Below, in pieces: positions 25,453 through 33,073 of a stretch of DNA of 33,073 nt. The stretch is taken from the NCBI GenBank assembly GCA_903970625.1, contig CAJCJG010000130.1, positions 1 to 33,073 on the forward strand. The letters are read 5' to 3'. Below the pieces are notes generated by a model. The model was not told the DNA's origin. It ran no database searches and was given only the letters and a program-made list of their open reading frames with translations. The position numbers and the translations under genes were made by a program. Within the stretch, counting starts at the first letter, position 1. The number at the start of each line of letters is the position of its first letter. This DNA is from Solirubrobacterales bacterium 70-9. GTDB lineage: Bacteria > Pseudomonadota > Alphaproteobacteria > Acetobacterales > Acetobacteraceae.

Positions 25453-25872
25453 TCAGCCGACGATCTCGGTGCCCGCGAAGAAGAACGCGATTTCAACTGC
25501 CGCGTTCTCGGCGCTGTCGGACCCATGCACCGAATTTGCCTCGATGCTTTCGGCAAACTCCTTGCGGATCGTGCCGTCGGCCGCGTTCGCGGGATTGGTG
25601 GCGCCCATGATTTCCCGATTGCGCAGCACGGCGTTCTCGCCTTCCAGCACCTGCGCCACGACCGGCCCCGACGTCATGAACGTAACCAGATCGCGGAAAA
25701 AGCCGCGTTCCTTGTGAACGCCATAGAATGCTTCGGCCTGCGCCGTCGTCAGATGCAGGCGCTTTTGCGCGACGATGCGCAAGCCGGCCTCCTCGAACTT
25801 GGCGTTGATCTTGCCCGTCAGGTTGCGGCGCGTCGCGTCGGGCTTGAGGATGGAGAGCGTGCGCTCGGCCAT
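25453..25872 (-). CDS. ndk: Nucleoside diphosphate kinase Ndk
   Basis: A 139-residue enzyme that equilibrates nucleoside di- and triphosphates through a phospho-histidine. The nucleotide-binding start [19 protein letters not shown], the hallmark [12 protein letters not shown] with active His116, and [18 protein letters not shown] are all in place. The length equals that of typical bacterial Ndk. ATG 25872 follows the purine-rich GAAGGAACCCC on the minus strand. The neighbouring purM/purN genes are on the opposite strand, so it is a separate nucleotide-metabolism unit. Confidence 0.97.
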   Translation of the reverse strand: MAERTLSILKPDATRRNLTGKINAKFEEAGLRIVAQKRLHLTTAQAEAFYGVHKERGFFRDLVTFMTSGPVVAQVLEGENAVLRNREIMGATNPANAADGTIRKEFAESIEANSVHGSDSAENAAVEIAFFFAGTEIVG

Positions 25873-25936
25873 GGCGGGGTTCCTTCAGTGTGATTGCGCG
25901 GCGCTTTAGAGCAGGCGCCGAACCTCGGCAACCCCT

Positions 25937-25965
25937 TTGCCCGCGCGCGCCCGTGCGGGTAAACC
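25937..25965 (+). promoter_or_regulatory. Candidate promoter placing the ABC-F start close to +1
   Basis: TTGCCC (25937-25942), a 17-base gap, then TAAACC (25960-25965). Only 7 bases separate the -10 from ATG 25973 and no Shine-Dalgarno is visible between them. If used, the transcript would begin at or next to the start codon. Both hexamers are imperfect. Confidence 0.3.
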
Positions 25966-25972
25966 CCGGCGC

Positions 25973-27838
25973 ATGAGCCTACTCACCCTCACCGACATCA
26001 CGATCCGCCTCGGCGGGCGCACGTTGCTGAACAACGCCGACCTGACCATCGACCCGGGCCGGCGCGTGGGGCTGGTGGGGCGCAACGGCGCCGGCAAATC
26101 GACGCTGCTGCGCGCCATCGCGGGCGACGTCGCCGTCGATGGCGGGGAAATTCGGCTGGCCTCGCGGGCGCGGATGGGGCGGGTGAAGCAGGAGGCGCCG
26201 TCCGGGGACGCGAGTTTGCTGGAGACGGTGCTGGCGGCGGACACCGAGCGGCTCGCACTTCTCGCAGCCCTGGCCAGCGCCGATCCGCACCGGCTGGCCG
26301 AAATCCACGACCGGCTGATTGCCATCGACGCCGACGCAGCGCCCTCGCGCGCGGCGGCGATCCTGGCCGGGCTGGGGTTCGACGCGGCGGCGCAGGCGCG
26401 GCCGGTGGAAAGCTTTTCCGGCGGTTGGCGGATGCGTGTGGCGCTCGCCGCCGCCTTGTTCGTACAGCCGGATTTGCTGTTGCTGGACGAACCGACCAAC
26501 CATCTGGATCTGGAAGCCACGCTGTGGCTGGAGCAATGGCTGGCGAAATTCCCCGGTGCAGCCATCGTCGTTTCGCACGATCGGGGATTGCTGGACCGCT
26601 GCGTGGACAGCATCGCGCATCTCGACCGGGGCAAGATTTCGCTCACCCCCGGCGGCTACGACGAATTTGTCCGCATCCGCACGGAACGCGCGATGCAACT
26701 GGCGAGCCAGGCGGAGAAGATCGCCAAGCAGCGGGCGCACATACAGTCGTTCGTGGACCGGTTCCGCGCTAAGGCGACGAAAGCGCGGCAGGCGCAATCT
26801 CGCCTCAAAGCCCTGGAAAAGCTGCCGCAGATCGAGAGCGTGATCGAGGACGCGCCGACGCGGTTCGCCTTTCCGGAGCCGGCGCAGATCGCCCCGCCGA
26901 TCCTGGCTTTGGACCGCGTTTCGGTCGGCTACGACGGGGTGCCCGTATTACGGAATCTGTTGTTGCGCGTGGACATGGACGACCGTATCGCGCTGCTCGG
27001 CGCCAACGGAAACGGCAAGTCCACACTGGCAAAATTGCTGGCCGGGCGGCTGGAGCCGCTATCGGGCGACGTACGGCGAGGCCCAAAATTGCGGGTGGGG
27101 TATTTCGCGCAGCATCAGGAGGCAGAATTGTTTCCCGACGAAACCCCCGTCCTGCACATGCAGCGCGCCCTGCCGCGCGCGCTGCCGCCGCAGGTGCGGG
27201 CACAACTGGCGCGGTTCGGGCTGGACGCGGATCGCGCGGACACGCGCGTCGCGAATTTGTCGGGTGGCGAAAAGGCCAGATTATTGTTGGCCCTTGCCAC
27301 GCGGGAGGCGCCGCATCTGCTGATCCTCGACGAGCCGACCAACCATCTGGACATCGACGCGCGCGAGGCGCTGGTGCGGGCGCTGGCGGATTTTTCCGGC
27401 GCCGTGCTGCTGATCACGCACGATCCGCACTTGGTGTCTCTGGTCGCCGACCGTTTGTGGCTGGTGGGCGACGGCACGGTGACGCCGTTCGAGGGCGATC
27501 TGGACGAGTATCGCGTCCTGCTGGTGGAACGCGCGCGGCCAACGGCGAAGGTAGAGGCTGCAACCAAGCGCGACGACCGACGCGACCGGGCGGAGGCGCG
27601 GGCAGCGACGGCGCCGTTGCGCAAGCGGGCCAAGGACGCGGAGGCGCTGCTGGCGAAATTGTCCGCCGAGCGGCTCAAGCTGGAGACGATGCTGGCCGAT
27701 CCAAAACTGTATGCCGCCGACAACACGGTCAAAATCACGGCGGCACAGACCCGGCTGGCCGCCATCGCGCGGGAGACGGAGGCGGCGGAGGCGGATTGGC
27801 TGGAGGTGGCGGAGGCGTTGGAGGCGGCGGGGGTGTGA
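25973..27838 (+). CDS. ABC-F family ATP-binding protein, YheS-like
   Basis: A 621-residue soluble protein with two ABC ATPase domains and no membrane part, typical of ABC-F proteins that act on ribosomes. Domain 1: Walker A GRNGAGKST (36-44), signature SFSGGWRMRVALA, Walker B LLLLDEPTNHLDL. The linker IAKQRAHIQSFVDRFRAKAT is the YheS/arm-type spacer. Domain 2: GANGNGKSTLAKLL, NLSGGEKARLLLA, LLILDEPTNHLDI. The C-terminal about 90 residues are charged and Ala/Glu-rich, predicted coiled coil. ATG 25973 was chosen over an upstream in-frame GTG (25937) because the first domain begins immediately. It is convergent with acs, 18 bases apart. It might be a translation factor or an antibiotic-protection protein; the former is more likely. 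Confidence 0.92.
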   Translation: MSLLTLTDITIRLGGRTLLNNADLTIDPGRRVGLVGRNGAGKSTLLRAIAGDVAVDGGEIRLASRARMGRVKQEAPSGDASLLETVLAADTERLALLAALASADPHRLAEIHDRLIAIDADAAPSRAAAILAGLGFDAAAQARPVESFSGGWRMRVALAAALFVQPDLLLLDEPTNHLDLEATLWLEQWLAKFPGAAIVVSHDRGLLDRCVDSIAHLDRGKISLTPGGYDEFVRIRTERAMQLASQAEKIAKQRAHIQSFVDRFRAKATKARQAQSRLKALEKLPQIESVIEDAPTRFAFPEPAQIAPPILALDRVSVGYDGVPVLRNLLLRVDMDDRIALLGANGNGKSTLAKLLAGRLEPLSGDVRRGPKLRVGYFAQHQEAELFPDETPVLHMQRALPRALPPQVRAQLARFGLDADRADTRVANLSGGEKARLLLALATREAPHLLILDEPTNHLDIDAREALVRALADFSGAVLLITHDPHLVSLVADRLWLVGDGTVTPFEGDLDEYRVLLVERARPTAKVEAATKRDDRRDRAEARAATAPLRKRAKDAEALLAKLSAERLKLETMLADPKLYAADNTVKITAAQTRLAAIARETEAAEADWLEVAEALEAAGV

Positions 27839-27856
27839 GGGCGCCAATTACACCCT

Positions 27857-29788
27857 CTACCCCACCCGATTATCGATCAACTCCGTCACCACCCCCGGAT
27901 CGGCAAGGGTAGAAGTGTCGCCCAGTCCTTCCGTCTCGTTGGCCGCGATCTTTCGCAGGATACGGCGCATGATCTTGCCCGAACGGGTTTTCGGCAGCCC
28001 CGGTGCCCATTGGATCGCGTCCGGCTGGGCGATCGGGCCGATTTCGCGGCGGACCCAGGCGACCAGTTCTTTCCGCAACGCCTCCGTCGGTTCCTCGCCG
28101 GTTTTCAGGGTGACGTAGGCGTAGATGCCCTGGCCCTTGATGTCGTGCGGGTACCCGACCACTGCGGCTTCGGCGACTTTCGGGTGGGCGACCAGCGCGC
28201 TTTCGACCTCGGCGGTGCCCATGCGGTGGCCGGAGACATTGATCACGTCATCGACCCGGCCGGTGATCCAGTAATAGCCGTCTTCATCCCGCCTGGCGCC
28301 GTCGCCGGTGAAGTACATACCTTTATAGGTGGAGAAATAGGTCTGCACGAAGCGGGCGTGGTCGCCGAAGACGGTGCGCATCATGCCGGGCCAGGGTTTG
28401 CGGATGCATAGATTGCCTTCCGTGGCCCCCTCCAGCTCGCGGCCGTCGGCATCCACCAGCAAGGGGAACACGCCTGGGAGCGGCAGCGTCGCCGATCCGG
28501 GTTTTTGCGCGACGGCACCGATCAGGGGCGAGATGAGAATGCCGCCGGTCTCGGTCTGCCACCACGTATCAACGATGGGGCAGCGCCCGTCGCCCACGAC
28601 ACGGTGGTACCACAGCCACGCTTCCGGGTTGATCGGCTCGCCGACGCTGCCGAGAACCCGCAGGCTGGCGCGGCTGTGCTTCTTCACCGGGGCATCGCCC
28701 TCTCGCATCAGGCTGCGGATGGCGGTGGGTGCCGTGTAAAAAATGTTGACCTTGTGCTTGTCCACCACCTGCCAGAAGCGGCCGGCGTCCGGATAGGTCG
28801 GAATACCCTCGAACATAAGCGTGGTGGCGCCGTTGGCGAGCGGGCCATAGACGATGTAAGTGTGGCCCGTCACCCAGCCCACGTCCGCCGTACACCAATA
28901 AATGTCGCCGGGATGGTAGTCGAACACCAGTTCGTGGGTGAGGCTGGCCCACACCATGTAACCGCCGGTGGTGTGCAGCGCGCCCTTCGGCTTGCCGGTG
29001 CTGCCGGACGTGTAGAGGATAAACAGCGGGTCTTCTGCGTTCATCTCGGCCGGCTCGCAATCGGGCTTGGCGGCAGCTACCGCGTCTTCATAGACGACAT
29101 CGCGGCCGGGCTGCATCGGCACCTTGCCGCCTGTCACGGTGACGACGAGTACGTGGGTGACATCCAGGCAGTGCGCGAGGGCCGCGTCGGCGTTGGTCTT
29201 CAGCGCCACCTTGCGGCCGCCGCGCCGGCCTTCGTCGGCGGTGATCAGCACTTTCGCCCCCGCGTCCTGGATGCGGTTGGCGAGGCTGTCCGGCGAAAAG
29301 CCGCCAAAGACGATGGTGTGGATGGCGCCGATGCGGGCGCAGGCGAGCATCGCGACGGCGGCTTCCACCACCATTGGCAGATAGATGCAAACCCGGTCGC
29401 CTTTTTCGACGCCGAAGCCTTTCAGGACGTTGGCGAGGCGGCAGACTTTTTCGTGCAGCGCGCGGTAGGTGACATGCTGTTGCGTGTTCGGGTCGTCGCC
29501 TTCCCAGATGATCGCGGTCTGGTCGCCGCGCGTGGCGAGGTGACGATCAAGGCAACTGACGGAGGCATTCAGCGTGCCGTCCGCAAACCAGGTGACGCGG
29601 ACATCGCCGGAGAAATCGCCTTCCAGCGACTTCGTGGGCGGCTTGATCCAGGCGATCCGGTTCTTCTGCTCGGCCCAGAAGCCGGCCGGGTCGTCGGTGG
29701 CGCGGGCGATCATCGCCTTGTAGCCGGCCGCGTCGATGAGTGCGTGGCCGGCAATCTCGGGAGCTACCGGGAACAGGGTGTCGGTCAT
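27857..29788 (-). CDS. acs: Acetyl-CoA synthetase Acs
   Basis: A 643-residue AMP-forming acetate:CoA ligase that activates acetate via acetyl-AMP. The P-loop [20 protein letters not shown] and [19 protein letters not shown] (acetate pocket Trp and adenine site) are typical. [16 protein letters not shown] precedes [20 protein letters not shown]. The C-terminal domain bears [11 protein letters not shown] with the acetylatable Lys605. The N-terminal [15 protein letters not shown] is also Acs-like. It follows the Rieske gene by 27 bases on the same strand, so it may be the last gene of the YCII-EVE-DUF29-Rieske run. Confidence 0.96.
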   Translation of the reverse strand: MTDTLFPVAPEIAGHALIDAAGYKAMIARATDDPAGFWAEQKNRIAWIKPPTKSLEGDFSGDVRVTWFADGTLNASVSCLDRHLATRGDQTAIIWEGDDPNTQQHVTYRALHEKVCRLANVLKGFGVEKGDRVCIYLPMVVEAAVAMLACARIGAIHTIVFGGFSPDSLANRIQDAGAKVLITADEGRRGGRKVALKTNADAALAHCLDVTHVLVVTVTGGKVPMQPGRDVVYEDAVAAAKPDCEPAEMNAEDPLFILYTSGSTGKPKGALHTTGGYMVWASLTHELVFDYHPGDIYWCTADVGWVTGHTYIVYGPLANGATTLMFEGIPTYPDAGRFWQVVDKHKVNIFYTAPTAIRSLMREGDAPVKKHSRASLRVLGSVGEPINPEAWLWYHRVVGDGRCPIVDTWWQTETGGILISPLIGAVAQKPGSATLPLPGVFPLLVDADGRELEGATEGNLCIRKPWPGMMRTVFGDHARFVQTYFSTYKGMYFTGDGARRDEDGYYWITGRVDDVINVSGHRMGTAEVESALVAHPKVAEAAVVGYPHDIKGQGIYAYVTLKTGEEPTEALRKELVAWVRREIGPIAQPDAIQWAPGLPKTRSGKIMRRILRKIAANETEGLGDTSTLADPGVVTELIDNRVG

Positions 29789-29815
29789 TGATTTATGTCC
29801 TTGGACGCGCAGCCG

Positions 29816-30160
29816 CTACAGGCCGGCATCCTCGGGCACGAGAACGACGCCGTCCTTGATCTCGATGATAACCGCTTCCAGCCGTTCGCCAAAACAGGGG
29901 CCGCGCAGGCACACCCCGTCGGCGATGGCGAACTCGGCGCCGTGGGTGGCGCAGATGATGCGGCTGCCGTCAGCGGTCAGGAACCGGTCGGGCGACCAGT
30001 CGAGGGGCACGCCGATGTGCGGGCAGGAATTGACATAGACGAACATCTCGTCGCCCTGGCGGACGGCGAACAGACCGGTGAAGCCGCCAGTAGGCGGGCC
30101 GAAGCCTTTCGCGCCGCCATCCGGAATATCGTCGAGTCGGCAGAGCGCACGCAGGGTCAC
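29816..30160 (-). CDS. Small Rieske [2Fe-2S] ferredoxin-like protein
   Basis: A 114-residue soluble Rieske protein. The cluster ligands are Cys46 and His48 (SCPHIGVPLDW) and Cys70 and His73 (CATHGAEF), the CxH...CxxH arrangement of biphenyl-dioxygenase-type or stand-alone Rieske ferredoxins. No membrane anchor or oxygenase domain is present, so it likely passes electrons to an unidentified partner. GTG 30160 lies in a GTGA overlap with the DUF29 stop; a longer open frame upstream is the DUF29 gene in another reading frame. Two more cysteines (GVCLRGPCF) follow the cluster. Confidence 0.88.
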   Translation of the reverse strand: MTLRALCRLDDIPDGGAKGFGPPTGGFTGLFAVRQGDEMFVYVNSCPHIGVPLDWSPDRFLTADGSRIICATHGAEFAIADGVCLRGPCFGERLEAVIIEIKDGVVLVPEDAGL

Positions 30161-30636
30161 GGCAACTCGGGCCGCTCCGGCAGCCAGTCGCCGAGAATTT
30201 GGTCCGCCGTATAGATCGGGCCGGACCGTTGGCGGGCCACGATGGCGGCGGGGTTTTCGCCGTAGGCGCGCAACGCGCCGGCTGCCTGCTTGGCCGCGTC
30301 CGGCCATTCATCGGCGACGATGGCGGGCAGACGCGGTTTGAGGCCGGGGTCGCTCCTCAGCAAAATTGCGATCTCTTTTCGGGCGTCGCCGACCGATGTT
30401 TGCCAGCCGGGGCGCGGCCCAGGCGCGGTCGAGTACTCTAATTTCAGCAGATGCAGCATGACGCGACTGATCTGGCTAGCAAGCGCGCGGTGTTGCGACC
30501 GTCCCAAACTCTCGACCTCCTCGATCAGATTGTCCCAATCCAGGCCGAGATTGCTGCCGGCGTCGGCGGCCTTGCGGAGCAGCAGGGCCTGCTGTTCGGT
30601 CCAGCCGATGAAGTCTTGCTCGTAGAGGTCGCTCAT
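30157..30636 (-). CDS. DUF29 family protein
   Basis: A 159-residue protein of the DUF29 family, function unknown. Typical features are MSDLYEQDFIGWTEQQALLL at the start, LDWDNLIEEVESLGRSQHRA, then SQISRVMLHLLKLEYSTAP and the helical C-terminal half. It is mostly alpha-helical, with no signal peptide or membrane segment. The start, ATG 30636, is in an ATGA overlap with the EVE gene stop, and its own stop overlaps the Rieske gene start, so all three are co-translated. DUF29 proteins are common in cyanobacteria and some alphaproteobacteria, often in several copies. Confidence 0.88.
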   Translation of the reverse strand: MSDLYEQDFIGWTEQQALLLRKAADAGSNLGLDWDNLIEEVESLGRSQHRALASQISRVMLHLLKLEYSTAPGPRPGWQTSVGDARKEIAILLRSDPGLKPRLPAIVADEWPDAAKQAAGALRAYGENPAAIVARQRSGPIYTADQILGDWLPERPELP

Positions 30637-31049
30637 TTGCCCTTCCACCCGCCAAGACCGCAGATATAGGCCCATTGGGCGTCCGACACAGGGACGACCG
30701 ACAGGCGCGACTGCTTGATTAACAAAAAACCGTCCAGTTTCGGGTCGGCCTTCATCTGCGCCAGCGTCACATGCGTCGGCATCGGGCCGACCGCCTTCAT
30801 GTCCACGCACACCCAGTCGCCGCTTTCGGCCGAGGGGTCGGGGTAGGCTTCCCGCACCACCTCGACGACGCCCACGACCTCCTTGCCGATGTTGGAGTGG
30901 TAGAAGAAGGCGCGGTCGCCCTTGCGCATCGCCTTCAGGTTCAGCTTGGCGGTGTGGTTGCGCACCCCGGTCCATGGCTCGACGCCGTTGGCGACTTGCT
31001 GGTCCCAACTGAACGCGTCCGGCTCGGACTTGACCAACCAGTGCGCCAT
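30633..31049 (-). CDS. EVE domain protein
   Basis: A 138-residue EVE-domain protein (PUA-like fold, related to YTH domains), a family that may bind modified bases in RNA or DNA. Signatures: MAHWLVKSEPDAFSWDQQ, WTGVRNHTAKLNLKAMRKGD, AFFYHSNIGKEVVGVVEVVR, YPDPSAESGDWVCVDMKAVG, and LLIKQSRLSVVPVSDAQW. The length is that of stand-alone EVE proteins. The ATG at 31049 shares a base with the YCII gene stop, and its stop overlaps the DUF29 start. Stand-alone EVE genes are usually near metabolic genes, as here, unlike the fused nuclease forms in defence loci. Confidence 0.92.
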   Translation of the reverse strand: MAHWLVKSEPDAFSWDQQVANGVEPWTGVRNHTAKLNLKAMRKGDRAFFYHSNIGKEVVGVVEVVREAYPDPSAESGDWVCVDMKAVGPMPTHVTLAQMKADPKLDGFLLIKQSRLSVVPVSDAQWAYICGLGGWKGK

Positions 31050-31342
31050 CAGGCGAGCTTCGCGCCGTCTTTGTAAACCTGTCGGAACGGGCGCACGACG
31101 GTGCTCTCGAACAGGCCGGCCTTGGTGTAGGGGTCGGCGGCGGCGAACGCTTCGGCGGCAGCGCGGTCTTCCACGTCGATCACCAGCAGTGAGCCCGAGG
31201 GCTGGCCGGCGGCGTCCAGCAATGCGCCGCCGCTGACGATCTTGCTCGCCGAGTCTTCGAGGAAGGCGAGATGGGTGGGGCGGGTGGAGAGGCGGAGATC
31301 CAGCTTGCCCGGACGGTCGATGTTGATCAGTGCGAACAGCAT
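31049..31342 (-). CDS. YCII-related (YciI-like) protein
   Basis: A 97-residue YCII-domain protein of the ferredoxin-like fold: MLFALINIDRPGKLDLRLST, THLAFLEDSASKIVSGGALL, then GSLLVIDVEDRAAAEAFAAA and DPYTKAGLFESTVVRPFRQV. The His in the THLAFLE segment and the Asp in ADPYTKAGLF match the conserved putative catalytic pair of the family, whose reaction is mostly unknown. ATG 31342 is chosen, as the family begins M-L/Y-F at once. It is the first gene of the minus-strand run and is divergent from ccmC across 130 bases. YCII next to an EVE gene is a recurrent alphaproteobacterial pairing. Confidence 0.88.
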   Translation of the reverse strand: MLFALINIDRPGKLDLRLSTRPTHLAFLEDSASKIVSGGALLDAAGQPSGSLLVIDVEDRAAAEAFAAADPYTKAGLFESTVVRPFRQVYKDGAKLA

Positions 31343-31472
31343 TGGTTTGCGTTCCTCCTGTTTACCATTCCAGCATGGAGACATTGTGTCACGGGTTTGG
31401 TACGCAAGCCTGAGCGAAATGCAACCTCCGGGTCGCTTTTAAGCCACGGCCGACTGGGTATAGAGTAGCTGG

Positions 31473-32270
31473 GTGGATACCAACGCAATCTATACCCCGC
31501 CCTCCCCACGCGGCCGCAATCTGCATCGATTCGGCAACCCCGGACGGTTTTTGCGCGTGTCGGGCAAGGTATTGCCGTGGCTTACAGCCGTCGGCGTGTC
31601 GCTGACGCTGATCGGGCTGGGCTGGGGCCTGTTCTACGCGCCGGCCGACTGGCAGCAAGGCGACGCGGTGCGGATCATTTATATCCATGTGCCCGCCGCA
31701 TGGCTGGCGTCCGCCGGCTATATGGGGCTGGCGGTCTGTTCGGCGATCTCGCTGGTCTGGCGGCATCCGCTGGCGGACCTGACCGCGGCGGAGATCGGGC
31801 CGGTCGGCGCCGGTGCAACCTTCATCTGCCTGACCACCGGCAGCATCTGGGGCAAGCCGATGTGGGGCGCGTGGTGGGTGTGGGACGCGCGCCTGACCTC
31901 CGTGCTGGTGCTGTTCTTTCTGTATCTGGGGCATATCGCGCTGATCCGAGCGTTCGACAGCCCGGAGCGCGGCGCCCGTGCCGGCGCCATCCTGGCGCTG
32001 GTCGGTGTCGTCAACTTGCCGATTATCAAGTTTAGCGTCGAGTGGTGGAACACGCTGCACCAGCCGGCGACCATTACCTTCACCGGCTCCCCCACCATGT
32101 ATATTGGCATGCTGTGGCCGCTGCTGTTTTCCGCGCTGGGGATGAGTTTCGGGTTCGCCGCCATCGTCGTGGCACGCACCCGTGCCGGCGTGATGGAGCG
32201 GCGGATTCGCGGGCTGCTGCTGGCACGTGCGCAGCAGGAGGCGGGCGCGCGGCTGGACGTGCTGGCATGA
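31473..32270 (+). CDS. ccmC: Heme exporter/handling protein CcmC
   Basis: A 265-residue membrane protein of cytochrome c maturation system I that presents heme to CcmE at the periplasmic face. The Trp-rich heme motif WGKPMWGAWWVWDARLTS spans about residues 126-143. The two axial-ligand histidines correspond to His72 (IIYIHVPAAW) and His196 (WWNTLHQPATI). About six hydrophobic segments are visible. GTG 31473 is the start. A TATAGA sequence lies 8 bases upstream, giving either a very short leader or no leader. The stop overlaps the ccmD start (ATGA). Confidence 0.95.
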   Translation: MDTNAIYTPPSPRGRNLHRFGNPGRFLRVSGKVLPWLTAVGVSLTLIGLGWGLFYAPADWQQGDAVRIIYIHVPAAWLASAGYMGLAVCSAISLVWRHPLADLTAAEIGPVGAGATFICLTTGSIWGKPMWGAWWVWDARLTSVLVLFFLYLGHIALIRAFDSPERGARAGAILALVGVVNLPIIKFSVEWWNTLHQPATITFTGSPTMYIGMLWPLLFSALGMSFGFAAIVVARTRAGVMERRIRGLLLARAQQEAGARLDVLA

Positions 32271-32404
32271 CGCATTTGCCCTATATCCTCGCGGCCTACG
32301 GCATCGCAGTCGTCGTTTCGGCCGGCTTCTCCGTCGATGCGTGGCGGCGCATGGGGCGGGCGCGGCGTCGCCTCGCGGCCATCGACCCGCGCGGACGGCG
32401 TTAG
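32267..32404 (+). CDS. ccmD: Heme exporter protein CcmD
   Basis: A 45-residue single-pass protein: MTHLPYILAAYGIAVVVSAG forms the helix, followed by an Arg-rich cytoplasmic tail (DAWRRMGRARRRLAAIDPRG). CcmD is a small, poorly conserved helper that releases holo-CcmE from CcmABC. The identification rests on the Y-I-xx-AYG-I start, the topology and its place exactly between ccmC and ccmE. Its ATG overlaps the ccmC stop by ATGA. Confidence 0.88.
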   Translation: MTHLPYILAAYGIAVVVSAGFSVDAWRRMGRARRRLAAIDPRGRR

Positions 32405-32411
32405 GCAGGAC

Positions 32412-32921
32412 ATGACACGTAAAAGCCGGCGTCTGGCGATCCTCCTGGCCTGCGGCCTGGGGCTGGGGTCGGCGACAGGGCTGTCGCTCTGGGCGCTGTC
32501 CGGCGACGTGGCGTTTTTCACCTCACCCTCGAAACTGGCGGAGGAGCGGCCGGCGCCAGGCCGCACGTTCCGGCTCGGCGGGCTGGTGCAGGCCGGCAGC
32601 GTCAAGCGCACGCTGGAGGACGGCAAGCCGGCGGCGAGCTTCCGCGTGACCGACGGAGCGGCGGCGGTGACGGTGAACTATGTCGGCATCCTGCCCGATC
32701 TGTTCCGCGAAGGGCAGGGCGTCGTAACGCTCGGCAGTCTGCAACAGGACGGCACGTTTCGCGCCGACGAAGTGCTGGCCAAGCACGACGAGACCTACAT
32801 GCCGAAGGAAGTGGTCGAGGCGCTGAAGAAATCCGGCCGATGGAACCCCGACAAGGGCGCGCCGCCGCCGGCCTCTACCTGGAACACGCTACCGACCGAC
32901 ACCGCGAAGTCGGGGGGATGA
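32412..32921 (+). CDS. ccmE: Periplasmic heme chaperone CcmE
   Basis: A 169-residue membrane-anchored periplasmic protein that covalently takes heme from CcmC and hands it to CcmF/H. Basic MTRKSRR is followed by a hydrophobic anchor LAILLACGLGLGSATGLSLW. An OB-fold with FRLGGLVQAGSVKRT, VNYVGILPDLFREGQGVV and DEVLAKHDETYMPKEV follows; His125 is the heme-attachment residue. ATG 32412 lies 7 bases after the ccmD stop. The tail after residue 133 is Pro/Lys-rich and normal for the family. The stretch at 32654-32675 is repeated at the right edge of the window. Confidence 0.96.
   Translation: MTRKSRRLAILLACGLGLGSATGLSLWALSGDVAFFTSPSKLAEERPAPGRTFRLGGLVQAGSVKRTLEDGKPAASFRVTDGAAAVTVNYVGILPDLFREGQGVVTLGSLQQDGTFRADEVLAKHDETYMPKEVVEALKKSGRWNPDKGAPPPASTWNTLPTDTAKSGG
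32654..32675 (+). repeat. 22-base segment of ccmE repeated at the right edge (copy 1)
   Basis: These 22 bases, coding for part of the DGAAAVTV stretch of CcmE, recur exactly at 33052-33073. The flanking bases differ on the left side; the right side cannot be compared because the window ends. Confidence 0.75.
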
Positions 32922-32963
32922 TGCTGTCTCGCTCGCGTCGTCGCACCCGCGCTCGATTCTTCT

Positions 32964-32996
32964 CCCTCTCCGCCCGCCCTTCGCGGGGGGAGAGGG
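32964..32996. repeat. GC-rich hairpin repeat downstream of ccmE
   Basis: CCCTCTCC (32964-32971) pairs with GGAGAGGG (32989-32996), and inner bases CCC/GGG and GC/GC extend the stem around a CCTTC loop. Elements of the form CCCTCTCC...GCGGGGAGAGGG are commonly interspersed in GC-rich proteobacterial genomes. It could end the ccmCDE message, or it may be a mobile palindrome inserted where ccmF would be expected. Confidence 0.6.
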
Positions 32997-33051
32997 CCGG
33001 GGTAAGGTGGATATCCCCGCCCGCCCGGCGTTGGAGACGAGTCTGGAACCT

Positions 33052-33073
33052 CGGAGCGGCGGCGGTGACGGTG
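33052..33073 (+). repeat. Right-edge copy of the 22-base ccmE segment (copy 2)
   Basis: An exact match to 32654-32675, in direct orientation, running to the last base of the window. Only 22 bases can be compared. A chance exact match of this length within 33 kb is very unlikely even in GC-rich DNA, so it is either a partial duplication of ccmE or an assembly end artefact. Confidence 0.75.

Noticed and set aside
30161-30307. Longer start for the Rieske protein
   Set aside because: The extension is the DUF29 gene read in another frame and is Arg/Pro-rich; the GTGA overlap at 30157-30160 gives a natural start.
1-33073. Defence island, prophage or integrative element
   Set aside because: Apart from one toxin-antitoxin pair and a possible relic, nearly all genes are core metabolism or envelope genes with no integrase, tail, capsid or nuclease module; the EVE gene sits with metabolic genes.

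Overview
The window is about 33 kb of densely packed, GC-rich bacterial chromosome, most likely from an alphaproteobacterium of the Rhodospirillales/Acetobacteraceae type. This is inferred from the gene content (fabD-fabG-acpP-fabF-mltG, a perM-hdaA-ppk-ppx run beside purMN, an aa3-type oxidase subunit IV, ccmCDE, acs) and from heavy use of GTG starts with 4-base GTGA/ATGA overlaps. No species can be named from the sequence alone. No rRNA, tRNA, CRISPR array, phage module or complete insertion sequence was seen.

Layout. 1-431: an open frame running in from the left edge, of doubtful coding value. 432-1604: ZapE/AFG1 ATPase. 1669-3369: secreted tannase/feruloyl-esterase-like hydrolase that lacks the usual active-site cysteine pair. 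3401-9674: a surface-polymer or small-molecule block with a sulfotransferase (minus strand), a coupled operon of GT61 glycosyltransferase plus the two aconitase-X subunits (plus strand), and a minus-strand pair of GT2-GtrA glycosyltransferase and fatty-acid-hydroxylase family protein. 9815-12097: LysE exporter, hemW, YbaK-type deacylase. 12101-12696: BrnT-like toxin with an Xre-type antitoxin.

12851-17262 is the type II fatty acid synthesis operon (fabD, fabG, acpP, fabF) followed by mltG, whose membrane anchor is encoded upstream of any ATG/GTG/TTG codon. 17263-17672 is a non-coding island with a broken antitoxin-like mini-gene and a REP-like long inverted repeat. 17673-23373 is a minus-strand operon perM-hdaA-ppk-ppx joining a membrane permease-like protein, the replication regulator Hda and polyphosphate metabolism. 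It is divergent from purM-purN and a tiny oxidase subunit gene (23547-25405).

25453-31342: ndk (minus), an ABC-F ATPase (plus, possibly leaderless), then a minus-strand run YCII-EVE-DUF29-Rieske-acs, with start/stop overlaps as far as the Rieske gene. 31473-32921: ccmC-ccmD-ccmE for cytochrome c maturation; ccmF would be expected next, but the window ends first. The right edge carries a second hairpin repeat, and its last 22 bases repeat a stretch inside ccmE, which suggests a contig-end artefact or a partial duplication.

The most unusual points are the correlated loss of both CS-D-HC cysteines in the tannase homologue, the apparent ACG start of mltG, the GT61-aconitase-X coupling, the nonsense-interrupted antitoxin-like gene, and the ccmE-derived right edge.
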